From Linnemannia hyalina (taxonomy: Eukaryota > Mortierellomycota > Mortierellomycetes > Mortierellales > Mortierellaceae), in assembly GCA_019671135.1 (NCBI GenBank), contig JAHRHY010000004.1, forward strand, positions 1,488,001 through 1,552,000: 64,000 bases of DNA. Direction: 5' to 3'. Made by a program: the position numbers and the translations under genes. Shown one piece after another: positions 23,752 through 34,429 of this stretch (positions are counted from its first letter, which is position 1; every line of letters starts with the position of its first letter). The notes under the pieces are model-generated. The model made no database searches. It worked only from the letters and a program-made list of their open reading frames with translations, and was not told where the DNA came from.

Positions 23752-24785
23752 CGCGTTTATTTGTGTGTGTTGTGTTTTTTCTCTCCTGGCTATGTCCTTG
23801 CTTCTGTATTCTGAGCAAAGTCGTCTTTCTGAGTTGAGTTGTTGTGCGAGTGTGAATGGTGAACTCTCCCTGTGTGTGTGGTTTTGGCAGAGGTGAGGGT
23901 CAGGGAGTTTCTCTGAATTACAAAAGCCGAGCGAAATCACGGGACTTCACGCCCTTAAGCAGGTTCTTATCAGATTGAAAAAGAATGAGCCAAACGCAGA
24001 GCTTACCACCTTTATCAGATTTTTTTTTTTTTTTTTTTTTTTTCGTGGTCATTTTGCTTCTTTGCTCCTCTCTCCTCCCTTTCCCCTATTCCTCTCATTT
24101 TTTGTTGTGTCTGACCTGCAACTGACCCCTCTCCCCTCCACCCCCCTTTGTTTTCTTTCTTTTCTAAGTCTGTTACTAGTAAGTTGTACGCCCATGGCAA
24201 GGATGAGTAAAAGTGATTGTGAACGCAAACTCATCTCCATCGTAAACGTGTTCATTTTTTGAATCACGAAACCGAAACAACAGAGACAAAAAATACCCCA
24301 ACGACTCCAACGCTGAAATAAAGAGACGGTGGCATTCACTGAAGAAGAAAAGGTGAGGGAGGAAGGAGGAAGGGGTTACTCATCCTTTGGATGAGTATGA
24401 TTGATGTATTGTGACAAATAAGCATAACGCTGGATTCAACAAAGAAGAAAAAAGAAAGGAGGGATGGAGAAAGTGTCGGAGGGAATTGATGCAGAGGAGG
24501 GGAATGTACATCGAAAGAGGTGGAGTGAATGTGGGAAAGTGTCGGATCCGACTGTTGGATATCTCTATTCTATTGTCTGTGATGCCATGCTACATAAACC
24601 ACGCTGAATTTGAATTTCTTTCCTCTTGTTTTTTCTGTGCGCCCAATTGTTCTTTCAGAACCCCTCAAGCAGCACCGATTTGTGAGCACACCTACAGACA
24701 CTCTCAGAGTAGACACTTCCAGTTATTTATTACCACTCAACAAGAAGGACTTCCGCTCTAAAAAAGGTGCGATCTCAGCCACAAA
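23752..24785. other. Divergent promoter: palmitoyltransferase / cytochrome b561
   Basis: One-kilobase divergent region. It carries two exact iron-type GATA boxes (listed separately) next to an 18-base T run at about 24021. The remainder is CT-rich (24050-24160) and purine-rich (24350-24550). No additional gene is supported. Confidence 0.6.
23967..24020 (-). promoter_or_regulatory. Pair of iron-type GATA boxes
   Basis: Two copies of TTATCAGAT (ATCTGATAA on the minus strand) at 23967-23975 and 24012-24020, 45 bp apart in the same orientation. They lie 216-270 bp upstream of the palmitoyltransferase start and about 0.77-0.82 kb upstream of the cytochrome b561 start. The latter distance is close to that seen at the siderophore transporter. 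Binding and target gene are inferred. Confidence 0.55.
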
Positions 24786-26059
24786 ATGCACCATCATTCC
24801 TCCCCCTCGAGCATGCAACCCTCCGGAGCCGAAAACGAGAGCAGTCCTCTCTTTATCCCTTCCGCCAACTCCTCCGCCGCCAACCCCTCGTCCTCACAAC
24901 GGTCCTCCTCTCCTTCAAGCCCCCAATACCAGTCCGTCAGCAGGTCCCCCTCTCCGAAAAAGAAGCGAACAAGCCCTCGTCCTGACGACATCCATCGCGA
25001 AGACACCGAATACTCTCTCCCTGGCTCCGGCTCCGGATCTTCTGCTTCCTCAACATCCTCTTCCTCAGAAGGAGAAGACGATCATATCACTACCACTGAT
25101 GAAACTCGGCTCCAAAGGCCCAACCACCCACATCGTCACCATAATCACCAACATCGACACACCCGAATCCAGAGAATGCTTGCCGTCGTTGCTCAGCTCG
25201 GACTTATCATTTACTTTGGGGCCTTGATCGGAGTCCTGACCAAGGCTCCTTGGGTCTACCCCTATTCATGGCATCCCATTTGTATGGGACTCTATGGATT
25301 TGTTGCGACTGAAGGTACGTTTCTCCTCGATTATCTTATGATTGAACAGGCGATGACAACAACAACAACAACACCGGCGACCCCTTACAACCCTGACGAC
25401 GAGGATGAAATGCATTCTACCCACCCCCTCTCTTCAGAGAGGGAATTGTGTTCCTGAAAAAAAATATTGTTCGTTTGCTGTCACTTTACAAACACTGACT
25501 GACAAATATCTTTTCATTTCCTCCCTGTCCCATTCTTCATTCTGGACCACCCACCACGACTCTTGTTCAATTAGGTATCCTCCTTTTGCAACCAAATGTA
25601 AAGGGAAAACAGAGGGCGCTGTCAAGGACAGTTCACGGATCGCTCTTGTCGTTGGCGCTTGTGAGTGCCGTCATTGGATTTTGGGCCGTCTATGAAAACA
25701 AGGACAGACTGGGCAAGGTACATTTTCACACCAACCACGCGTACCTCGGATGCGCTGCTGTCTTTGTCTTTGCGCTCCAAGTCCTCTTTGGACTTTCGGT
25801 CGCATATGCACCCAAGGCGCTTTACAGGAAGATCGGCCAAGCCAGGATCACGCGTATTCATCGTGTCGCTGGATACATCTCGATCTTGTTGGTCTGGGGT
25901 ACACTCTGGCTGGCGGTTGTCACCAATTGGGTCAACAGGAACTTTAACCAGGAGTGGATTTTCTACTTGGGATTGGGTATGGTCGCAGTTGGTTTGGTTG
26001 GCCAGGTCAATCCTTCACGCCTCTACTTGACACGAAAAAGCAGCTCTGTCACCCCTTGA
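24786..26059 (+). CDS. Cytochrome b561 domain protein, putative transmembrane ferric reductase
   Basis: Transmembrane di-heme electron carrier; characterised b561 proteins pass electrons across a membrane to monodehydroascorbate or ferric iron. Exons 24786-25314 and 25575-26059 encode 337 residues. About 130 N-terminal residues are Ser/Pro- and His-rich and probably cytosolic. Then comes a six-helix b561 core with the conserved His pattern: SWHPICMG, a second His in SRTVHGSLLSLA, HTNHAYLG, and RIHRVAGY near helix 5. The intron falls inside helix 2 (TEG/ILLLQ). There is no DOMON or flavin domain, so this is a stand-alone b561 of CYB561 type. Two ATCTGATAA boxes in its upstream region suggest iron control. 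Ascorbate versus another donor cannot be decided from sequence; fungi use erythroascorbate. Confidence 0.85.
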
Positions 26060-26221
26060 ACATCACCTTTTTCGCACCCTTTACTTTATTCACTTTTTGA
26101 ACCACGTCAATATATTACATGCCATAATAAATAACCCACACCCCTCCATGCCAGTGTGCGCATATCAATCATTCGAGGCTCAAATGTGCATGAAAAAAGT
26201 ACAGGAGGAAGCAAGAAAGGA

Positions 26222-27340
26222 TCATGAGCCAACAACGTTCATGACTTGTTTGCGTCTTCTTATTACCCCAGGAATCTCACCTAGACTCAACTCTTGAGCA
26301 ACTGCTTTGAGTAACAACGAACTATTCTCGTCGTACCTTAGATTAGCGAGGGCATCTCCCCGGGATTGGCCGAGATTGATCATGGCAATGGGAATGCCAG
26401 TGTCCTTGGCAAGCTGGACCAGACGGAAGGCTGAGAAGGTGGCCAAGGAGGATCCGATGACGAGGAGGCCATTGGACTCGAGAATCGCTCGACTTGAAAA
26501 TTCTTTTGTTGCTGATGGAATGTTCTCGCCAAAGAACACGACGTTGGGCTTGTACTGGCCAGTACCGCAACAGGAACATGTGGGATATTGGAAAGTGCGA
26601 TAGTCCAATTCTTTGTCCTTGCCCGAATGTTGATGTTGTTGATCGTGTTGTTGTTGTTCGGGAGTCTTGAGTTCGACATCTCCGTCGGCGTTCATTCTAG
26701 TGTAGAGACGGCTGGTGCTCTGGCTCTGGAGGAGGTCATTCCACTCTGGGTTGAGATCGGCCAGGACCTGTTGAAAGTCAGATCGGTCCTCCTCGGAGCC
26801 GCATGCCATACATTTGACACTGTGCAGGGTCCCATGCAGCTCAACGACGTTCCTGGCGCCCGCCTTTTGGTGCAATCCGTCGACGTTTTGGGTGATAAAG
26901 TTCCTGATGTAGCCTGACTTTAACGACTCCTGGTTGCCCTTGTTGTTCGGATCAAGACTGGGTCCTTGTACGACATCAGGCGACTGGAGGGCTGCGAGGG
27001 CGTAGTGGGTGGGGTTGGGTTCTGTGGTCATGACGGGAGGAAATCCCAGAAAGGAGCGGGCCCAGTAGCGGTGTCTGGCCTCGTCGGAGGCGACAAAGGC
27101 CTGGTAGAAGACGGGTTTGTAGTCTGGGTTGAGTGTATAGGTTCCGTTTTCACCACGATAGTCAGGGATAGCAGAGTCGGTCGAGACACCGGCGCCGGTG
27201 AGGACTGTGATGTTGGATCGTCCGTCACGGAGGAAGGAGGCCAGTTCCTTGGAGGCTGTTGTGAGAGGGATCCTTGCTGTGGAGTCTGAGGTGCTTGATA
27301 GGGCCTTTGAGACCGACCGGAGAGATATCCTGAGTTTCAT
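26222..27340 (-). CDS. Sirtuin, class II SIRT4-like, probably mitochondrial
   Basis: NAD-dependent protein deacylase family. Intronless, 372 residues from Met27340; upstream in-frame codons are CT-rich leader. The N-terminus MKLRISLRSVSKALSS has no acidic residues and several Arg/Lys, fitting a mitochondrial presequence. Visible motifs: NAD-binding TGAGVSTDSAIPDYR (about 48-62), RRYWAR-like RHRYWARSFLGFP (class II hallmark), NFITQNVDGLHQKAG, the catalytic His in ELHGTLHSVKC, two zinc Cys pairs (CMAC and CSCCG), and GSSLATFSAFRL plus INLGQSRGDALA for nucleotide binding. An inserted low-complexity stretch (about 240-270, EQQQHDQQHQHS) sits between the zinc Cys pairs. Vertebrate SIRT4 acts as ADP-ribosyltransferase, lipoamidase and deacylase; the activity here is not known. 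It is divergent to CLASP. Confidence 0.9.
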   Translation of the reverse strand: MKLRISLRSVSKALSSTSDSTARIPLTTASKELASFLRDGRSNITVLTGAGVSTDSAIPDYRGENGTYTLNPDYKPVFYQAFVASDEARHRYWARSFLGFPPVMTTEPNPTHYALAALQSPDVVQGPSLDPNNKGNQESLKSGYIRNFITQNVDGLHQKAGARNVVELHGTLHSVKCMACGSEEDRSDFQQVLADLNPEWNDLLQSQSTSRLYTRMNADGDVELKTPEQQQHDQQHQHSGKDKELDYRTFQYPTCSCCGTGQYKPNVVFFGENIPSATKEFSSRAILESNGLLVIGSSLATFSAFRLVQLAKDTGIPIAMINLGQSRGDALANLRYDENSSLLLKAVAQELSLGEIPGVIRRRKQVMNVVGS

Positions 27341-27861
27341 TTTTATTGATGTTGTTCCTGGGAGGAATGGGGGGTGTGAATGAGTAAGTTGAAAGGACAG
27401 GTGTGAGGATCGGTGCAGGCGGTCGTACAGGACAGGCACAGACGGAAGAAGGGGGAGAGAGGGAGAGAAAGAAGGAGAGTAAGAATTAATAAGAGAGGAA
27501 GAGAGGGAGTGCGAAGAGGGAAGCTCTGGAGCAGAAGAATGGTGAGGAAGAGCCCACATCGAGAGATGGATTGTGGAAAGCCACAACATCTTTCTCTTTT
27601 GTGTTTGCAGCACCTTCACACGAGACTTTGCTTACTTTCCTTTGTTTTTAAACTCTTTCCTTTGTTTTTTTCACTCTTGACTTTCCTTTCCTTGTTTCCC
27701 CCCTTCCTCACATATTCACAGCCATGACCGGCGCCCAATAACACTTACTTCACACCCTCCTTTCCCTCTCTCTCAGTTCTCCCACTCACTCGCTCACCCG
27801 CTCACCCGCTCATCCTCACTCCCCGCTTCCGTCTCGCTGTTGTGATCTCTCTCTCTCGCTC

Positions 27862-27899
<38 letters not shown>

Positions 27900-28016
27900 C
27901 CCTTCCTATCGTCAATCCTACCTCTCCACCTTCATTGCCTGACTGACTTGCACAAGTCAACCCACACGCTTCCCACCATTCTCCCCTCACCCCCTTCCCA
28001 ACCCCCCTCCGCCATC
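27341..28016. other. Divergent promoter: sirtuin / CLASP
   Basis: 676-bp bidirectional region. The sirtuin side is purine-rich on the plus strand (27420-27560). The CLASP side is CT- and CCCT-rich with a CT dinucleotide run near 27866-27897 and a final CCCCTTCC leader before the start codon. No other gene was seen. Confidence 0.6.
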
Positions 28017-29107
28017 ATGCTCTCCTCCGGTGCGGCCGCCTCGGCCATCCTCAACTACCATGACCTCGACAACATCCTCTCCCAGCCAGAGACAGAGCAC
28101 AACTGGGCTCAAAAGGAGACTGCCATCAAAACCATCGGTGCCGCCTGCCATATCTCCATCGGACACAACCAGGAGTATGTCGCTTTCATCAAGAGCCACC
28201 GCAAAGCCTTCTCCGAGTCTGTAAGTTCCATCTATGTTTTTTTTTTTCCAAATAAACACGAACAACGAACGAATAGCGAGCAACTCGTAACAACCTGGAG
28301 CTCACTTCACAAGTATGTGGCTCACTGGCACTCACCACTAGATTCTATTTCGGTTTTATGCAAAACATACTCATACATATATAGCTCCTCACCGAACGAA
28401 CTCGTCTTTCAGGAGCGGCATGTGAGCTCGTTGAGAAACTGGCAACGTCGATGGGCCGCGACTTTAGCCTGCACTTCCCTGACCTCTTCACGCCCGCCCT
28501 TCTCAAGGTGTGTGCCAGGACAAACAAGGTCATGGTCACACGTGCTGTCAAGGCACTCCAGAGTATGATCAATGCCGGCTGCCTCTCAACACTCCCCAAG
28601 GCTTGTCAGGCGTTTGCAACAAACAACAAGACGCTCAGGATTGCCTGTATTGGCTTGATTGCCACCTGTATTGCTCAGTTTACGAGCCAGGAGCTTGAAG
28701 CCTACCTTGGCTCGTTTGAGCCCGTGCTGAAGGAGGGTGTATCCGACGCTGCACCCGAAGTGAGAGATACCAGCCGCAGGTCTTTCAAGGTTTATGCACA
28801 AAAGTTTCCTGAGAGGTCATCTGCGTAAGTAGCATTCATACGTTGCGCCATTATTTTTTATATGCGTTTTGCGTTATTTCTCTGCTGCAGTTGCAGAAAT
28901 GCAGGTAGTCTCTTACACCAAACCACCAGATGCGACCTGCAAGTGTTGCATCATTCAGAAGCTCCATCAAACTGGTGTTGAGGCAATGATTCTCGAGTTG
29001 ATCCTGCTCCTGGCACTCTCTGGGAGGGGCGTTTTTTTTGCTTGAAAGTACTTGATCCTGGTCTACTATCCCTCGTTTTTTTCTTTTCTGTTGTTACCCC
29101 CTCCTCC

Positions 29108-29168
<61 letters not shown>

Positions 29169-30923
29169 CTCCGTTGATCTCCCCTCCTCTCCTTCTTCTT
29201 TCCTTCTCTCCTTGCTTTCCTTTTCTCTTTCGTGTCCACATATTCCATGTGTTCATGTCCTGTCAGCCAGTCACTCCACTAACCTCGTCCTGATATGAAC
29301 TGCTTTCCACTCCCTCAATCGAAATCTAGGTTGACTGCAATACTACCTGGAAACGTGCTCAAATACCTCTTGCCCGACACAAGGTCATCAGCATCCCTGG
29401 TCAGACCAGTAACTGGCCGCATTACCCCTACCTCGGGCCGTGCAGAAGGACCAGGAGAGTTGAGCCGCCACCAGTCGAGTCGGGAGGGATTGAGTAGAAC
29501 AGTACCTAGCAGGATTGGACCTGTCAGAGCACGAACCACCATAGCTGCCGAACAAATTTCGACTTCGTTCAAGTCCACAACCAGCAGCACCCCTCCTGCT
29601 ACTCCCCCCAGTCAGCTTTACGGATACAGTTCTAGCCAGAATGGGCCAGCTCAGTCTTCGTCTCCTCATTTGGGACGGAATCATGGACTACCCAGCAGGA
29701 CCGGATCTTTGGCAGACACCTCCGACCACTCTGGACACTCCGGTATTCGCATGGGAGCACAACGCAGTCGTGCATTGAGCAGCAACAGCTTGACTTCTAC
29801 CTCCATGTACCAGCGGACGCCCTCCATCAACCTTGCAACTCACGGAGGACCTCAGCGAATGGTTCCCTCGAGCAACTCTTACAGCTCTGATTCCGCAAAG
29901 CCTGTTCGACCCAGCACCCTTTCCACCCGCCCCTCCAAGGTTGAACCTCCCTCAAAAGGGAGTAGGCTATCAACCATATCCACCAACGGCCCACCCACGG
30001 AAAGGGAACCGATGAGCGCGAGTGAGCGGGCCAAGGCGTATTCAGCCAGCTTGAAGAATGAGATGGCCAGCCGTCGTGCTGGTGACATGGGGACGAGGAC
30101 CAGCATGGGCTCAAGGAGAGTTGTCACAGACCCCCCAGGATATGGCGTTTACGGACCACCTACTACCATCTCGACCCCCGCTAGTTCGACAACCAGCACT
30201 GCCCCTGTTTCGGCTGCAACCTCCATCACCTCTGTCTCACCTGTGTCGTCCTCGTCCACTTCGCCTACGACTGCTCACTCGCCTCACCACGATCATCTGT
30301 TCTCGTCTTTCAGAGCGCCTGCCAGCCCTCATGCCTCATCCTCACCCCCAGAGTCATGCGCTTCCCCTGACTATAGACACTCTACACCACCTTCGTCCCA
30401 GCACTCCGATGAAAACGTTCATGCGGCGCCTCTCTCTCCAACCAGGATGGCTCAAGTTTCTCTTGAAGGCTCCATAGAGCCTCAGGCACTTGGTTCCTCA
30501 GGGTCACCCTTCCACTCGCGTGAGTCCTCTCAGGAGCCTCATTTGGGACACCACAACTCTGGGCACTCTAGCCACCATGGATCACCTCAGTTGCATGATG
30601 TGGTCCATGCAGAGAACGGGGACCTTGAATTTTCAGAGCCCGGTATAGATGCAGACAAGGACCACGATATGACGATCCCGGATCATGAGAGTCTGTTTGG
30701 CAACACAGCCAACTACCTCCAGACGGAGCAGGAGATCTCTGCGCTGCAGCAACAGACAGGCGACAAGAGTATTTTTATGGAGGAAGACATCCAATTAATA
30801 GACCACGACCAACTGGCTGTGAAGGCGTATGCGGATGATTACGAAGCCTCGCTTGCCGCTGCATCTTGCTCGTCGACCTCGCTATCTTCGAGTATTGAAG
30901 GCGAGAAATCGTATGCTGAATGA
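28017..30923 (+). CDS. CLASP/Stu1-family microtubule-associated protein, short form
   Basis: CLASPs bind tubulin through TOG (HEAT-repeat) domains and stabilise microtubules, spindle and kinetochore fibres. Exons 28017-28220, 28385-28824 and 29330-30923 join in phase to 745 residues. Residues 1-220 form one CLASP_N-type TOG region (LLTERTRLSGAACELVEKLA, KVMVTRAVKALQSM, and RDTSRRSFKVYAQKFPER at its end). About 230-640 is basic Ser/Thr/Pro-rich sequence with many SP/TP and SR dipeptides, the type of linker that binds microtubule lattice. The last about 100 residues are acidic. No second or third TOG and no C-terminal CLIP-binding helix bundle can be seen; yeast and animal CLASPs are about 1300-1500 residues. 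The exon 2 acceptor was chosen to preserve the HEAT register. Rrp6 starts only 167 bp downstream. Confidence 0.82.
29110..29166. repeat. CT dinucleotide microsatellite inside CLASP intron 2
   Basis: About 28 tandem TC units in the 505-bp second intron of the CLASP gene (28825-29329), far longer than other introns here. Length is likely to vary between strains. Confidence 0.9.
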
Positions 30924-31090
30924 ATGAATACACACCGATAAATAAACGAATTATGTAGCTAAGCCACCTGAGCTTTCTTTTTTTTTTTTTTTTTTTTCTA
31001 ACTGTGGTGCAACAGTAAAATAAGACTGTCACTGCTGCGAGTGTTTGTACTTTGTCTCCTCAAAACACACACTACCCCCGAAACGATCAC

Positions 31091-34000
31091 ATGGCGACAA
31101 CAAAGGACATCATCGCCGACTTTGAGGCATGGCAGACCAAGCTCTTCCAGACACTCGTCAAGGCAACCAAGGCAGCCAATGCCATCCCTGCAGGCGATGT
31201 CTCCTTCTACAAGACACTCGATCGTGACTTTGCCAACAACATGAAGGAGGCCTCCGCCTCGACCCTCGACATGTGCAACGGTATCCTGCGTCAGGCTGGT
31301 GGACAGAGCGTCGAGGAGCTCAAGGACGGCGACGATATGAAGGACCGTTTTGATATTATTGTTGATGTTGTCGATAACATGCTGGAGAAAGTGGTACGCC
31401 TTGGAAGGAAGAATTTTGGTTTCTTTTGTTTCTTTTGTTTGATAAAGTTGATACTTTTCAGGAATGAAGGCGTTACATACTCACCAAAAGGACTACACCT
31501 CTCTCTCTCTCTATGTATGTGATAGGATGTTGTTATGGATGAAATGAAGGCACCAAGAAAGAAGGGTGGTGCAGCCATTGCCCAGAGTGCACCCGTCGTC
31601 GCCCTCGCCAAGGTAAGAACTGGAAACGGCAACATGATGATTAATTGACCTGGTCAAACAAGGAACACGAACACCGGACTCACCTTCGTTACCATACCAA
31701 TAATAGAGCAACAAGCTGGAATACAAGTTGATCCACGCTCAGAACATTGCTCGCCCCCAGCTCCGATTCCCAGACCCTGTCGACAACTCCTCAACACCCT
31801 TTGCTCGAAAGATCAACTATAAGCCTAACGCCAAGGTTGATCTCAATTACGGCATGGACCTCAACAGCGACACACCTTCAGAGTTGATTGAGCAGCCCCA
31901 CCCATACGAATACGAGATCAAGCATTTGGAATACCCCGAACACATGTTTGAGCAGCGCCCCGAACAACTCTACCACCCCTTCGACACCACTTCGGCGATC
32001 TGGGTCGAGACTGAGGAGGAACTCAAAGAAATGTGCAAGTCATTGGAGGTGCAGCGGGAGATTGCTATCGATTTGGAGCATCACGATTACCGGTCATTCC
32101 AGGGCTTTGTCTGTTTGATGCAGATTTCCACACGCGATCAGGATTATATTATTGATACATTGGAGCTTAGGGGTTCGTTGCACCTTTTGAACCAGTCGTT
32201 TACGGATCCCAAGATCGTCAAGATTTTCCATGGTGCCGATCACGATATCATTTGGTTGCAGCGGGACTTTGGAGTTTATATCGTCAATCTTTTTGATACC
32301 TATCACGCCAGCAAGCTTCTCGGTAATTATTTCCGCTTGCCCTTTAGCTTTGTGCGTTCTGCAGCCATCAATTTCATTTACGATTACTTGCGCATCCACG
32401 CTAACTGCCAGTCTTTTCGTTTGAATATACATAGAATTCGGCGCACATTCGTTGGCGCATTTGCTCAAACTGTATGCGGACTATGATGCGGACAAGAGAT
32501 ACCAGCTTGCAGACTGGCGTATTCGGTAAGTTCATTTCAGGGTATGCTTGTTTTTTTTTCCTGTGGCATGAACACTGTTTGAAAAGGCATGTAGCAATTC
32601 AAACTAACATAAAAAAAAACTATCATCTCAAATAATTATGATAGGCCATTGCCAAAGGAGATGCTCAACTATGCACGATCGGATACCCACTTTTTGTTGT
32701 ACGTGTACGATCGGATGAGGAACGCCCTTCTGGACAAGTCCAACCCCGTCACACACAACCTCCTCCACGCAACACTTCAACGCTCAGCTGAAACCTCTCT
32801 CAAACGACACACCAAGGAGATCTACGATGCCGAAGGAGGCGATGGACCTGGCGGATGGAGGAACTTGTACTCCAAGTGGAACCGTGCCCTTAACGGACAG
32901 CAGTTTGCGGTCTTCAAGGCTGTCCATGCTTGGCGTGATCAGATGGCTCGTGAGGAAGATGAGAGTATTCGGTATGTGCTGCCCAACCATATGATGTTCA
33001 CACTGGCGGAAAAGATGCCTGAAGAGTCTGCGGCTGTCTTGGCGTGCTGTAACCCTGTCCCACCACCTGTCAGGATGCATGCCACCGACTTGGCGCTCTT
33101 GATTGCCCAGACAAAGTCGCGTGTGACCTCTTTGGTGGCCAGTCAGAAGATTGTTGAGATTCAAGTTCCTGTTCATGTGCGGTTCGACCCCAAGACTGGG
33201 CTTCAGGGAACTGATGAGGCAAAGTCTTCAACAGATGCTCATGCTTCTTCTACTACTTCTGCCCTTGCCGCGAAGGCCGCTACATCTTCGAGCCAGAGTG
33301 GCAAGTCCTTGGTCGCTTCGTCGTCGTCCATGTTCCAGTCGACAGTGGGACCCATCGCCAACAGACCCGTGGTCGACCCTACGCCATTCATAGCCAAGCG
33401 CTCAGGAATGTTTGGCGACATGTCTACATCCAATGCTTCGAAGGAGGCGCAGGTGGCTGAGGAGAGGGCTTCAAGAATCATGTACGAGCTCTCTATCCAG
33501 CGCGAGTCTGCAGCCGCCGTCTTCAAGGAGATCGACAGTGTTGTACAGGTTCAGCCTGAGCCTGAGAAGGAGGTTGTACCAGCAGCGGAGGAGGAAGTTG
33601 TGTTTGTCCCTCAAGAGGAGCGTGCTACCAAGAAGCGTACAGATGTTTTGTTGTTGAACACAATGTCCAAGAAGCGCTCAAGAGCCTTGGATGAGGATCG
33701 TGCCGAGTTGAGGCAGGAGGAGCAGGAGACCGAGGGTGAGACTGGATCGGGAGTGTCGAGCGCAGTAGAGGGTGGCGAGAACGACGATGTGGTCGCTATC
33801 AAGAAGAAAAAGTCCAAGAAGGAGAAGAAGGAGAAGACTTCTGCTTCAACTTCGCTATCCGCAACACCTGCCTCGTCGGCTCCTGGAACAGACAATGAGG
33901 AGGAAGGGTTCCAGCCCTTTGATTACAGCACGGCTCAGTCGGTCGTCGATGGAACAATCGATGATGCGATCAACAAGAAGAAGAAGAAGCAAAGAAAGCA

Positions 34001-34246
34001 GGCCCCCGCCCCCAATGCACCTCCCGCACGTAAGTTTACAACCTTCTCCTTTCTATTTGTGTATTTCATGCTTTTATTCTTGAATTTGCAGTAATTAACC
34101 TTTTTCTGTTTTGTTTCTTCCTTTCAATGATAGCGTTCGATCCCTACAACAAGTTGGAGGAAAAGAAGGAGCTCCAGAAAAAGGACGCCTCCTTCTCTCG
34201 TGCTCCCAAGTCTGGCTCGCGCAGCATGAGTTATGCTCGCAAGTAG
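31091..34246 (+). CDS. RRP6: Exosome-associated 3'-5' exoribonuclease Rrp6 (EXOSC10)
   Basis: Nuclear exosome catalytic subunit that trims rRNA, snRNA and snoRNA 3' ends and degrades aberrant RNA. Exons 31091-31393, 31526-31612, 31707-32322, 32435-32525, 32645-34029 and 34134-34246 give 864 residues. PMC2NT cofactor-binding domain at about 10-105. DEDD-Y nuclease from about 240: [12 protein letters not shown] with Asp262/Glu264, FHGADHDI, and [17 protein letters not shown] carrying the final Tyr and Asp. HRDC domain follows ([20 protein letters not shown]). The tail is Lys-rich ([12 protein letters not shown]) and ends [10 protein letters not shown]...[11 protein letters not shown], the conserved C-terminal lasso-like block of EXOSC10. 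It is transcribed in tandem 167 bp after CLASP and converges on COP1 with 183 bp between stop codons. Confidence 0.95.
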
Positions 34247-34429
34247 ACCCTTCTTCCATAAAAGAGTTCTTTTTTTTCTTCATCCTGCGAGATTAATTTT
34301 ATTCGTATTTTTGCGAGAGAAAAAAAAGAAAAAATGGGGGAAAAAAAAAAGAAGCAAAAGCTAAAAAAAAAAAAAAGAAAGAAAAAATAAAGCATTGCAT
34401 TGGCATATTTCGAAACGAAAACTTCGAGC

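Noticed and set aside
27341..27619. In-frame N-terminal extension of the sirtuin
   Set aside because: It is a CT-rich leader read as Ser/Leu/Pro-rich sequence; Met27340 gives a plausible mitochondrial presequence.
29090..29180. CT microsatellite read as a Ser/Leu-rich open frame (and its antisense Glu/Arg frame)
   Set aside because: Simple-sequence translation inside an intron.
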